Below, piece by piece: positions 1-12,411 of a stretch of DNA of 64,000 bases. The stretch's first letter is position 1. Each line of letters opens with the position of its first letter. The DNA is taken from contig JAALGY010000012.1 in assembly GCA_032358165.1 (NCBI GenBank), forward strand, positions 744,001 to 808,000, in the 5' to 3' direction. The notes under the pieces are model-generated. The model was not told where the DNA came from, did not search any database, and was given only the letters and a program-made list of their open reading frames with translations. Made by a program: the position numbers and the translations under genes. This DNA is from Diplosphaera chodatii. Lineage: Eukaryota > Chlorophyta > Trebouxiophyceae > Prasiolales > Stichococcaceae.

Positions 1-3000
1 CCTGCGCACATCCGTACGCTGCGCACCTGGGGTTGCCAAACTGGTCGGCGGTGGTCAGCGTCAGGGTGTAGTCACGGCCGCAGACGGTGCCATACAGCGC
101 GTCGCCCTTGATGCTGGCGCGGAGCTTGCCCACCCGCGCGGGCACCACCTCCAGCAGCTTCGGCCAGCCTGCAGCATGTAGCGTCAGCAGGTGTCAGCTG
201 TTGCTGCTGTCCTGTGCATCCGTGGTGTCGAATCGCAACCCTTGTGTCAATGCTGTTGGCTTGGGTGGCGCACCAGCACTGCTACGCAATCAAGCACAGG
301 ACATTGCACCACATGACAGCGCTCATAGTTCTCGCACGACCTGGCACTCGGGCCAACCACCTTTCCGAGAAGAGGCGCGTAATGACTGTACCTGAGGCCA
401 GCTTGCCGCCAAAGGTGGCTGTCAGCACATATGAGCCCGCTGTGACCAGCGTGGCAGAGTGCCGCCCGTACCCCGCATTGATGAACTGCACCGACTGTGG
501 TCCATTCGCCACCACCTTGGCCTCCGAGCCCTCGCCTGACAGCCACAGTGTGAGTGAATTGGATGCCTAGTATGAGATGACGGGTGGTGGTGATCGTGGA
601 CTACACATCAGGTTGTACTGCACACCGGTTGTGGCAGTGGGGTTGCCGAAGGAGTCGCGCAGCTGGACGGCCACCACAAGCTCTCGGCCGGCCTGCATGC
701 GTTGCCGGCAGGTGGACTTGTATGCTGGTGACAGTGTTCATGGGCCCACTTATGAAACGCTCAGCAAATGATCAAGGGCAATGAAACGCTCAGATAGTGG
801 AGTACAAGGCGTGAGACTGCACGCACCTCCAGCCGCCTCTCAGATCGGCCTGCGGCCTCAATGGTGGCGCTGGACTTGGCGGCATCCGCCAGCCCTGGAG
901 CGATGCCAATGGCAAATGGACTGCCCTTCAGCACCTGCACAGCAGTATGAACCGTAGGCCATGCGGAAGGGCTTGAAGATCGAAAATTCAATGCTGGTCA
1001 ATGCTGTCTGCAGTGCCTGCTGTTGAGACTGGGCAGCTTGTGATCGGAAACTACCTCGCCACTCGAGGAGCATCGCACGATGAGGGAGTTGCGGCCCGCC
1101 ACATCCGCGGAGTAGTGCACCGCCAGCTCAGCGTCCGAGACGCGCATGACGGAGGCCGTGAGGGTGCCTGGGCCGCTGCCCTCAGCGCCAAAGGCCGCCT
1201 GGCTAAGAGGGTTTAACACCCGGTTGCCGAACCTGTGATGTAGGCGATCATACCTCTCACACAAGAGCCAGCTGCTTGCACAGGCATCAGCCAGCATCAA
1301 GCAAGTGGTATGGTAGACATGTACATCGAAGCATCGCTGGCAAGGTGAGGTTCGACCTGTCGGCGGTCCAGAACCGCAGCTGGCCGGCATGCCCTGCAGC
1401 GATCTCCGCGCGGGCGTGCTGCACCTCGCAGTGCGCCGGCGACACGGGCCCCGGGGCGCACTCCCCCCGGAACACGCTCTTGGACGGGTCGCCGGCCAGG
1501 CCCACCACCTGTAAGTAGATAGACATTCTGTGACATCACAACTGTCCAGTGACAGAGGCGTGGGTCCATGTCCAGTGTGCGAGACAGTGCGCTGTGGTCG
1601 ACAGGCCTGTGCGTCTCTTGCTGATGCTGGAATAGGATCTTCAAAAACATGCTAGTGCGCACCAGCTGGTACTCCCCCGCACGTGTGACCACATACGACG
1701 CCTCGTAGTTGCCCTCGCCATGGTTTACAATGCCGCCTGCACATCTCTCAGCTCTGACATCTGCTCAGGATGCTTACAATCTGTGCCACGTGCTCCTCCT
1801 GTTCGCTTAACATCCCACATGTCTACGACCGTCTATTTGATGTGCGATTCCATGTAGCACCTGGGATCTCTTTGCCATCCACGACCACGGTCAGTGTGAA
1901 TTCGGCGGCCGCCGAGGCGACGGTGTAGCCACGGGCGTCGCAGGCGCGCAGCCGGAAGGACGCTGTGCTGCCAGCGATGCAGGCGCTCAGGCCATCGCCC
2001 TCAAACACGCAGCTGGCCAGGCTGACCTCCTGCAGCAGCGCAGAAATGTTGGTCAGGAAATGCTGTGACATAAGAAACTGCATGCGGCCACTGCCTTGCA
2101 ATCAGCAATGCAAGCCAGCCCTTGGCATCCAGCACAGAAACTGGACCCCTCCCTTTGAGAGCAGACTGTCAAAGGAGAGCCACGTCACCTGTGTGATGGC
2201 GTCCACAGTGAAGGGGGAGCCTGCGACGTGCACGCCGTGCAGTGTAATGGCGACGGTGTGGCGGCCGACCTCGGACCAGGGCACCGCCACCTTGTATGCT
2301 CCGCCGCCGTCTGCCAAAGACGCTGCGATGGCACGCCCGCAACCGCTGGGGCCTGCGGCGAGTCAGCAGCTCGCTATATGTTTCAGTTGCGAGTTCCAGC
2401 AGGTCGTGGGCACGGCACACCCACTTGGATCAGATGTTGTACCATTGACAAGTACTAGGTTGACCTCCTGAGACAGCTGAACGGACATCAAGGCCGTCTG
2501 ACGTAGCTCGTAGGACGGCACCTGTGATGGTGGCCGAGAGTGCTTCTGGGGACGACAGCTTGCGCGGCGCGGCGGCGGTGCCCCGGTCGTGGGGTTGCAC
2601 CAGGAAGTCGGTCCCCGCCCCGCATACTACAGGGCCGCTGTCACCGCCCACCACCTGTGGCACATGAACAGAAGTTCATGCTTGGTTGGGTTGACGGGTG
2701 CAGAACTTGCAGTGCGGATACCAAAGGCAGAAGTGCCAATTGGTTGCTGAGGTATGTTGGGCCAGAGTGGGCTGCGGCTGGACCTGTGGGCTGCAGGGAA
2801 GAATGACACCGGTCAGTTCGTAGGCTCACTGATACAAAGATATCACGGTGCTGTTGTCACCACCGACGACCTGCACCACGTGGCAGGTGGATTGCACCTG
2901 TGTCTGCTGCTCGTGGGCAGAGCCAAGGGGGCCAACCCAAATGACGCTGTAAGAGTACACGTCTACTCCAGAGTGGAGGTCATGCCCGGGCCGAGCAGAA

Positions 3001-6000
3001 GGAGCAGAGTGAGGCGGAGTGCAGCAGTGCTCACCGCGCAGTGCTCTGCGTGCAGGGCGCCGAAGCTGGCCGACACCTCGTAGCCGCCCTCCTTGATGGC
3101 GACCCCTCCCACCCTGCAGCATGGCAGCACATGTTTGTGCCACACGGTCACCAGCAAACACTGCAGTGTGGATGCTTTGTCTGTATCCCAACGTACACTC
3201 ATTCCCATAGTGTTGCTGCTCACTTGGGCAGTATGACCCAGGGCCCGGCGCGGTCGACCCTGAAGGTGATGGTGTATGTGCCATTGCCATTGTCTGCCGC
3301 TGAGGCCTTCCAGGAGCCAGCACCTGCATGTGTGCACAGCGAAAGTATGGACCACAGTTTTGCCATGAGAGAGAGACCCTGGGGTTTGCTGAGGTGCTGG
3401 ATTTGAGCCATGCAGGCCACCAGAAGGACTGATCGGTGTTGCATGACATGGAGCAGACCAGTAGGCTCCTTCGAACACATTCCAGGCTATCTGGGACTGC
3501 ACATCCATTTGCATGATAGACTGTCCTGAATGCCCACAGCTTACACGTTTCCCCTCGCAACCCTTGTACAGCATCATGCTGCCAAGACATACAATGCTTC
3601 CAGAGGCCATACCTGCAGGGCCATTCAGCTCGACGTCCACGTCCTCGCCGCCCGAGGCGCACACGCTACCGAAGCGGTCCCGTGTCGCCAGCGTCAGCTT
3701 CGCAGACTGCCCCACGACCAGGCCCTGCAGCGCCTCGCCATCCAGCCGACATCTGCGCTCAAGCAACACTTCTGGTGAATGACCTTTCCTACGAAGGCTC
3801 CCTTTTGGCTCAACAGAGACTTTGCTGGTTTGGAAGTTGTAGACTTTGTCGCTGTTGTAACACTGTTTTGGACTGATGCCGCTCCACTGCCGTGCAGCTG
3901 AGCTGTGCAGGTGTTTTGCCATGCAGCCGACACCTGCAAAAAGCAATCTCCAGGTCACCTTGCTGGGTCTGCTGGCGCCGGGAGGACGTGCAGGACGCGG
4001 GGCCAGCCCAGGACGGGCACTCTCCCCAGCCGCACGTGCAGCAGGTACGCGCCGGCGGCCTCCAGCGTGCCGACGTGCTGCGTGGCCGCGCTGCCAGGCG
4101 TGAAGGCCACCGTCGCTGGGCCGACCGCCTCAACGATAGCATCGACGCCTGCTGCGCCTTCCACCTGACAAATTGCATTTGCTGCTGGTCAGCTGAAATG
4201 GGTGAGGCGGGCGGAGCTCCTGCGAACCAGGCAGGTGCTGGTGCATGCACTTCAGATGGCCTACTGCCAATGAATGGACTTGGCTCTACTGTAGCACCGC
4301 TGCGAACATCAGCTGACAGGGTTCGTGGAACATTGAGCTGCCAGCAGACGCCACGCACCACATTGCCGAGCGAGTCGCGCGGCTGGAAGTCCAGCGTCAC
4401 CCGCTGCCCCGCCTCCACGCAGCCCGTCTCGCACCCCCGCAAGCCCGCCACGCTCTGCGCTGCTGCTGCTGGTCCCACCTGCAGGCACGAAACATATGTT
4501 TATCTTCTGACGGTAGCATGAAACCAGCATGCAAGCTGGCTCAGTTGCTGAGTCTGCTTCTTGGATGAGCTGTCATCTGTAGCTGATGTGTGGCTGATGT
4601 GGCTGAACGTTGGCAAGCAGGTATGCTTCATCCTTCCAGGAAGCTGGTAGCATCGCAGGGCTGGTCACGATCTCACTGCTGGCAGGAGACATGCAGCCGT
4701 CTCAAGCTGCTTCAGTCTGGAGACTCTCATTCAATCCAGCTCACCGCCACGTTGATGGTGAATGGGGATCCGGGCAGCGCATCCCCATCGTCCGCGCCCA
4801 TGATTGTCAGCTGGTACTGCCCTGCCTCTGTGGCCTGGTACCTGGACAGCAACACATGACTGTACATACACCATGACTGCATTACACAGCTCGATCCACC
4901 ATAATAGTATTATGCTGCAGGCGGTGTGCCAACCCAGCACCAGCAGGATGTGAACAGTTCAGGTTCATGCGGGTGCATGGGTGCCGGGAAGCACCTGATC
5001 TCGCAGGTGCCGTCGCCACAGTCGTGCACCGTGGCGCTGAGGTGGCCAGGGCCACGCCCCGCAACTGCCAAGCCGCCGCCGCCGGCGGCGCTGTTGCCGA
5101 AGCGGTCCATGCGCAGGACCTTCATGCTGCCCTGCTCGCCTGCATGGCGCAGCAGGCACTTATGAAGATATGGACAAGGCAGAATGCCATCATCTGAGCA
5201 CACGATGCGATGCAGCCTGCTCGCGTGCATGCGCATCAAGCCAAGACATGCCTGCCCAGCCATCTGACCAGGACATCCGACCAACAAAGAGCGGATGATG
5301 ACAGGCTGTCTACGCATTTAACATCAGCTGCGTCGGCAAGTACACATACGACCACTGCTCGCGTCGCTTGCCTGCCGTAATGCTGGTTGGCGCCTGCTCC
5401 AGAACGCACTTGCTGGCGCACACAGGTCCGGGGGTGCACGTGCCCTGATGAACAGTTGCCCCGGCCCTGCTGCCGTTGATCGCCGCCACCACCTGCACAG
5501 GCCGCCACCATTCTGACAGGAGACCCGAACAAGGCTGCGTGCACACAACCTCGGCAGACGTGAGCGCAGCTGCCTTGCAAACCGACGAATGTCGCAGGGG
5601 TCGAACTCTGTTTCGAGCACATCCTCACCTCGAAGCTGCCAGCGACCGTCAGGGGCCCGGACACTTCGAAGCCGCCGTGCGGCCGGACCCGCACATTTAG
5701 CGGCATGGTCTTCGGGGCTTCGGCAGAGCCATTACTGGCCGCGCCATCGCGCTGCAGCCGCAGCTCTGCGGTCACTGCCTCGGCGCCTGCTGCTGTCACG
5801 GGGTTGCCGTGCTCGTCGTGGCCAGCCAGTGCAATCACCATGCGCTCGCCTGCACAGGATGCAGGTGCACAGCATTGTGCAGACCAGCAGGAATCTGTTT
5901 TCCGCCACCAGCTGTTGGGCATCACAACACACCATCGTGACAGCAACCGAAATGATCTTAAAGCTCATGTTGACAGCAAGCATGCAGCAACCAAGACCCA

Positions 6001-9000
6001 CAATTGGTATGTCCCCACTCAGCGCTGGACTTGACCTACAATCAGAGCAGCCCCGTCAAAGACCCTCATGGACAACCCACCTGCAACGCAGTGCTGCGGG
6101 TGGTCCTGTGCCGGCGCCAGCGATGCCAATCGGCCTGCGCCGACGGCCAATGTCTGGGGCAGCCCGACCAGCTCGCCATTCACGTGCGCGCTGAGCGAGA
6201 TCAGCCCCGAGCGCAGCAGCCGCAGCTGCGCGGTGTAGGTGCCGTCCCGGTTGTCCGCCACCGGCAGGCTGCTGTGGCCTGCTGCAGAGGGCCAAGCATT
6301 TTGATCTGGGATGCTACATTGTCAGACACCTCAGCGCTGCACATCCAGCCCGCAGTAGTTTTCTGCCCATCTTGCCAGCTGTTGGCGGTATACTACTAGA
6401 TCGATTTAACAAGAGGATCTGTCTGCCAGCAGTACACTTAATACGGGTTCCAGTTAAAGCTACACCGACCTTCTGCGGCGCTGTCCAGCATCAGCTCCAC
6501 GCGGTCGCCGCCGGCCGTTGCATTGCCAGCGGCGTCGCGTGCTGTGATGGTCACCACCTCCGCTCGGCCGGCCGTCAGCTGCGGCGGCAGCGCGCTGACT
6601 GTGGAGTGCGCGGCATGACCCCCATCCGGCACCACCTCCAGCGTCCAGGGCGACCCTGCGGCATGCAGATTGTGATGTCAGACAGCAGTCCCAGGCAAGC
6701 CTCCGACCCCGGCTTTGGCACACTCCCTGCAAGTGAGCGACTTGACGTCCAGCACAAGCAGGCATTGTGCCACAGGACTGCCTGCAGTCAGCCGAATGGG
6801 TGCGGGCCTCCAGGTGAGGCAGCACCTTGGATGTGGGCCCCGCCATAGGTGATGGCCAGGTGGCAGGTGCCCGCCAGGTGGGGCGTGAAGGCGCCCGTCA
6901 GCTCGTGGCTGTCGCGGCCGGCGGCATTCCAGCTTACCTTGACGGCCTGCGGGAAGAGCAATGGCTCCATACATCGGCAGCGGTGATGCTGCCATTGGCA
7001 GCCCCTGTGCCAGCTTGACGCGACGATACTGCACCAGTCTGCAGCATTGACATTGACTGCAAACCATGCCATCTGAAGTGCGGTGCATGCATGGTGCATG
7101 CATGATGCATGCCCATGACATCACCTGGCTGCCGGTGACATCAGCTTTGAAGCCAGTCATGCCAGGAACCTCTGCCGGTGCTGCCAACGAGTTGCCAAAG
7201 CGGTCGGCGGCGCGCACAACGAACACTGCGCGGCGGCCGCTGCGTGCCGACACCAGGCCGTCGCCGGCGGCTGTGCTGGCGCGGGCGTCGACCTCTGCAG
7301 CAGACACCTGCCGATGCATGCACCCAGCCACGTCTTAGTAGCGGCACCCTTGAGCCTTTGCAGACGTTTGCTGATGTCCGTAGGTTGCACACACAGGGCA
7401 CCATTGCAGGACACGCCACACAATCGACTGTCATGCACAGCGGGCTGCAACGCTGGCGTGGCAAGTGTCTCAAGCTTGCCTCTGCTGCAAAGGGGCTGCC
7501 TGCGATGTGGGTGCCCTGGAAGGTGACCGATATGGAGTAAGCGCCGGCTGCCATGGCTGAGAAGGCGCCGGCATACTCACCGGTGCCCAGGTCCTCCATC
7601 TGTGCACCGGGAGGGGTGTCAAAAGCAAAAAGTCGTCAGGCAATGCGGTGTGTGTTTACAAGCCACGGTGCTGCTGTTGGTGCTGAAACAATGCAGCACA
7701 ATGCTGACCCAGTGTGACCTGCATGTGCGGGTCCCAGTGGGTGCACAATTTGGCAGCTAGCATTACAATTGGATGTCAGCTGCGTCGCATCACCCGGCCG
7801 GCGTGGGGTGGGTCGCTGGAGCCCGCGCGAGTCCAGGAGAGCGCAAAGGTGTCGCCACCCAGCGACTTGCGCACGCCCTTCTGGTCCTTTGCCACCACTG
7901 TGAAGCGTGCCTGCTCGCCTGTGACGACGCAAAGACGTGCTGCTGACGAGCAAGAAGAAGGTGCATGTGCAGTGCACTCGTCTGACTGGGCCGCCAGTCA
8001 GTTGACCGGAACCAGCTGCATGTAGTAAAACAGCATGCAGCTCTGGCACATGCCCTTCAGGCATGCAACAGACATGCTGTGTCTCATGGAAACCCACTGC
8101 TGTCAAAGGTGCATGTACCTGCTGTGGTGTGCAGCGTCAGCGGGGCGGCCACCACCTCGCAGTGGGGCGCATGCGCCTGCGCTGTGGATGCCTCCACCTC
8201 AGCCGGTGAGCCGCTCATGTGCTGGTCGCCGATCATCGCTGAGATGGTGTAGACGCCTGATAGCACATACATCAGCAGCGTCGGCAGCTACAGTGCGGCA
8301 GCTGGCACCTGCCTCGTGGTTCGGCAGTGCGAGGAGCCTGGTTGCATATGAGCACGCGACATTGGCAGGGTCATCACCTGTGGAGCGGGCGCAGTAGGTG
8401 AAGGTGTGCAGCCCCTCGCGTGTGGCGCCCGGCATTACGGTGGTCGGCGCGGGCCCCTTGACCAGTACCTGTGGCAAGCAGAGCACTCTGTCGGTTAGCA
8501 GCACCACATGCAGGGGCCGACCACCCAGGTTTGCCAGCACTTCTATGACCTCTCGCCAGCATTTCGTGTCACCGAGTCAACCTGGCCATGGTGCGCCACA
8601 GGTCAGATCATCCCAATCCCATTGTTAACGCTACAGGCGCATCTCCGCTCAGTGCAGCACCTTGAGGTCGGCGCCGTTGGCGGCCGCCGACTCCACCTTG
8701 TTGCCAAATGCGTCAGCGAGCTCGCAGAACAGCTGGCTCTCGCGGCCCAGCTGCACCGCCTGCAGCCCCGGGCCGAACAGCCGCGAGTTGCCCGCATCCA
8801 CCTCGCCCGCGCTGATGTGGCACATGAACGGGCTGCCCGAGATGGGCTTGCCTGCAGTGTGCACCAGAGTGCGCCATCACCACCACCAGGCGTCACGGCA
8901 GCCCCGGCTGCCCTGAGTATCATGCTGTGGTCCTGCATAGTAAAAGCAGACAACGCCACCTGAACTGCCAGGTTGAGCAGCAACATGCAGGTAGTGTGGC

Positions 9001-10949
9001 GCGCACCTGCAGCGGTGACGTGGACCTCGTAGGTGCCAGCAAAGTTGGCAACATACGATGCCTTGTACAGCCCCTCCCCGAGGTCCTCCACCCGTCCACG
9101 CACCGCCGAGTGCGTGCTTGATTTGCCCGCCTTCTGAACCAGCACATCGAAGGCATCGCCGCCTGCATTGCCGGCAGTTTGAAATATGTACAGCATCCCC
9201 TGAGGCCTTGCCTCAGCACAGCTGCCCTGTGCCCACTGTTGCCATGACACCTATCTGATGGTCAACAGCTGCGAAGGGAATGAAAATCAGCATTCTTGTC
9301 CACATGCGCAGCACGCGCTCACCTGAGTTGCGTCGGTTGCCATAGCCGTCGACCGCCTTGACCTGAAAGGTGGCGGGGATGCCGGCCTGCGCCTTGGACA
9401 ACCCGTCGCCGCTGGCGGTGCAGTTGGCCGCCTCCGTCTTTGCAGCTTGCACTGCACGCATGCAGTCATGACGATCAGGCATACTGCTCTCAGCCAGCAC
9501 ACACTCTCCCAATCCCTTGACCTTAAGCTGAGCCTCCACAGCATGCATCTTTCAGCTCCTGCCACCCGCATGCAGATGCGCAACCGCAGTAGACTCTGCT
9601 TGAACATACCAAGTGATCAGCGCACCTGTGCACAACATCGGGCAGCCGCCCACGGCGTAGCCCTCCAGCTTGGCAGTGATCAGGTAATCGCCGGCGACGG
9701 TGGTGGCCCAAGACACATTGTATGTGCCATTGGAATTGTCCGACACCACTGGCTGCAGCTGCTCCGCTGACACTGGCCCAACGATGGACACTTGAAACTT
9801 GTCGCCGCCGACTGCCCGCGCCTGCGTCTTGCCATCGACCGCTGCGGTGACAGCAAAGCAGTGCAGATGTCGGCGTTTCACCCTGGTGGTTCACCACTGG
9901 AACATGGTTGAGGGCCGGTTCCTTATATAGTCGCCTCACAACGACCATGTAGCAGCCCTGTTGTCACTTACCTTGGATGCAAAACTGGTTGCTTTGGCCC
10001 GCAGTCCCTAGGGTGAGGCCAGGACCATACAGGCGACAATTGGCGGCAATGGTCTCGTCATTGCGGATCTTGATCCTGAAAGGGCTGCCCTGGAGCGGCG
10101 TGCCGTTCAGCACAATTGCCAGCCCGTACGTGGCGGATATCTCGGGCTTGAACGACACCTGCATGTCGATGACAGGTGTCTCACAGTCATCCTTGCCCAG
10201 CTTGCCTGTCCTGACACCTGGTTCAGCAGGCGCCTCTTGTGACACGAGACCTTGGTTTCGGCCAGCTCACCTCATAGCTGCCGCTGCCGCGCTCTGCCAC
10301 TGTTGCTGGAAACAAAACTGTGTGGGCATCGGATTCAATGTCCACGACGTTGGCGGTCACGCGTGCACGCTCCTGAAAGCTGCAAGGAGGAGCAAACACC
10401 ACATTGCTGACACATTGCTGCTGCATCTCCCTCATCATGTGCAGTACAAACACTAGATGCAAACCCGCTTCACATGTTCATTCCATGTAGCCATGTCACG
10501 CTTCGCCTACCTGCGACCAAACTGGTCTCGCACAGTGACGACTGCCGTGTATGGCTCATCCACAAAGCCGTGGCCATTTCGCAGGTCCACCATCGACTCC
10601 ACGTCGCTGGGGCGCGGCTGCTGGCAGGGCACTCTGTAGGGGCTGCTGCCGACAGCCGACGACCCGATCGACATGGTGATCTTGTACTCGCCCGACATGG
10701 GCGCCTGCGCGGCATGGCCACGGTGACTCGTTGGGCATCCTCCTTGTCAGGTGCCTAGTGCCAGCGCAGAGCGCTGTGCCATGGTGCGTAGGTGCAGCGG
10801 GATGTCAGATGCCCAGCACGCCGTCCCACATGGCGCACCATGTAGGTGACCTGCAGGCTGCCATCCTCGTTCTCCGCCACCTCCGGCTTCACGATGGCAG
10901 AGCCGCGGATCGACAGCTTGAGGTCTGATGCCTGCGGTGCGGCATTCAT
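1..10949 (-). CDS. Large multi-exon filamin-repeat protein (partial, runs off left edge)
   Basis: Tandem filamin/ABP280-type immunoglobulin-like repeats. Seen directly: the repeat-end motif GSPF and variants (GSPFRIKI, GSPFMCHI, GSPFTINV, GSPFTVDA, GSPFAIGI) and the repeat-start motif D-x-F/L-G-N recur more than ten times. I trace 35 exons with matching phases: 10830-10949, 10511-10704, 10271-10379, 9972-10158, 9626-9841, 9323-9451, 9007-9162, 8661-8851, 8378-8468, 8119-8256, 7794-7918, 7480-7599, 7125-7307, 6826-6946, 6470-6655, 6081-6281, 5629-5849, 5372-5492, 4995-5139, 4745-4841, 4359-4478, 3959-4164, 3613-3752, 3224-3323, 3035-3113, 2522-2654, 2189-2310, 1861-2029, 1663-1736, 1357-1508, 1055-1232, 827-934, 626-692, 392-535, 27-168. 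Two introns (7479 and 5371 leftwards) use GC donors. The first recognisable repeat is only half present, so the ATG at 10949 may not be the true start; the C-terminus is outside the window. Family knowledge: such repeats serve in actin crosslinking or, in plants and algae, in surface proteins such as GEX2. Which applies here is unknown. Confidence 0.82.
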
Positions 10950-12411
10950 GGTACGGTGTGCAAATGTCCGTCGCTAATGTGTGCGTACAAGCTAGCTGCA
11001 AGGCGTCAGTGTTGGGCAAGTGTCTGGCGCGGATGGCTCCTGTGCCGCCAGGGTGTCCCACAGCATGCTGGCGTGCTGTGTGATACTCTTCTGCATGAAC
11101 AAAGCCGTTGGAACCGTCCAGAACATCTGTAGGCAGAACTTAGCCCCGCAACCACCAGTATACACTGCCTCTGCAGCAGGAAGCGTCAGCACCAGCATAG
11201 ACATCGACTGATCTGGTTGCACATGCACACAGACCAGAACAAATTTGCGGGTCCTTTGTGATACGCGTAGCATCTGGATGAGATCCATCACTGATGACGT
11301 TGCAGTTCAGGGCACTTGCTGAGGCTGGCGAGACCGCCAGAGGACACGCTAACATGTCGAGTCCGAGCAGTGTACGAGCACCATGCCCACCCGCAATCTG
11401 CGCCCCTGGATGCTGTGTACGGAGAATCCAGTAGGAGCCTTTGGAGCCGCAATCTGCAGTCCCGAGCCCTCCGCGGAGTACGGCGAAGGCACCCCGCTGC
11501 TCCGCCTGGCCTGCATGCTGTTGTTGATGTGTCACAAAGCGCAAGCTGCCGGATCACATCGCGAGATCACGCAGCGCTGTTTGGATCTTGCAAACGATCG
11601 AACAAATTGCTTGGCGGAATGGATGCTCGCATCGTTCGACGCTACAGCGCGACGAAGGTCAGGAAAGCTGGGCTATGTTGAAGGGTTAAACCCGGACGAC
11701 GAGCTGGCAAAGACTAATCTAATGGGACTCGCTGTACTGAGCTACTGACTGCAAAGATGTGACCGGGGGGCGCCAGACTTGCTACTCCCCTTCAGCCCAA
11801 CGAAATTCTCACGATCGTCTTGTAGAGGGCTGTTTGCACCAGAAACAGCATGCAGCGGCGCGCTGCAAACCCCGATAAGCACAGGTAAGCATCCTCTACC
11901 GCAGACTGTCACCATGTAACATCAGCGAAGCCCGTCACGGTGCATGTTTGAAGTTGCGTGGGAAGCTGCAGACAGTCGTATTCTCGACTTGGTGACGTCG
12001 CACAAGTGCAGCGCGGCGCCGACGGGCGTCGTGCATCAAGATTAGCTCGGTACACAACGTCCTATGGACGAGATACAGCCGGTTATGAACAGACTCGCAG
12101 GATGTGTCGACCAGTATCGTGCACAGGCATGAACGACAAACGCCAAATCTGTGTCCGATTGCGGATCGCGTCGCTCGGCACAGCGATTGATTGCATTCCT
12201 GTACTCAGTCAAAATTCTGCAGGCTTGATGCCTTGCGTCGCGCGCTGGAGCAACAGCAGCAGCTCCAGATGTTTGAACAGAAGACGGCAGCCTGAGATGA
12301 TTCATGTTCATCTGCTCTTTAGGGCTCGAGGTAGCAACGCATCTGCACACGCTGCACAGGACCATTTTATGTGATGCAAGAGCTGACTTGCGCAAACGGT
12401 GTCTCTGCAGA
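10950..12411. other. Intergenic or unresolved 5' region
   Basis: About 1.46 kb between the filamin-repeat gene and the quinoprotein-like gene. It probably holds the upstream exon(s) and promoter of the former and the 5' UTR of the latter: a TGCAG acceptor lies directly before the ATG at 12412, which suggests a 5' UTR intron. A plus-strand open frame at 11383-11748 (121 codons) has mixed codon use and no recognisable motif, so I do not call it a gene. Confidence 0.5.

Noticed and set aside
2830..2870. A 41-bp candidate exon (VVGGDNSTV-like) inside the filamin gene
   Set aside because: Using it puts the next exon out of frame and hits a stop; skipping it joins 3035-3113 to 2522-2654 in phase. 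It resembles the start of the next exon and may be a duplicated remnant.
11383..11748. A 121-codon plus-strand open frame
   Set aside because: No motif, no similarity to a family I know, and uneven codon use. It lies where 5' exons of the minus-strand filamin gene are expected.
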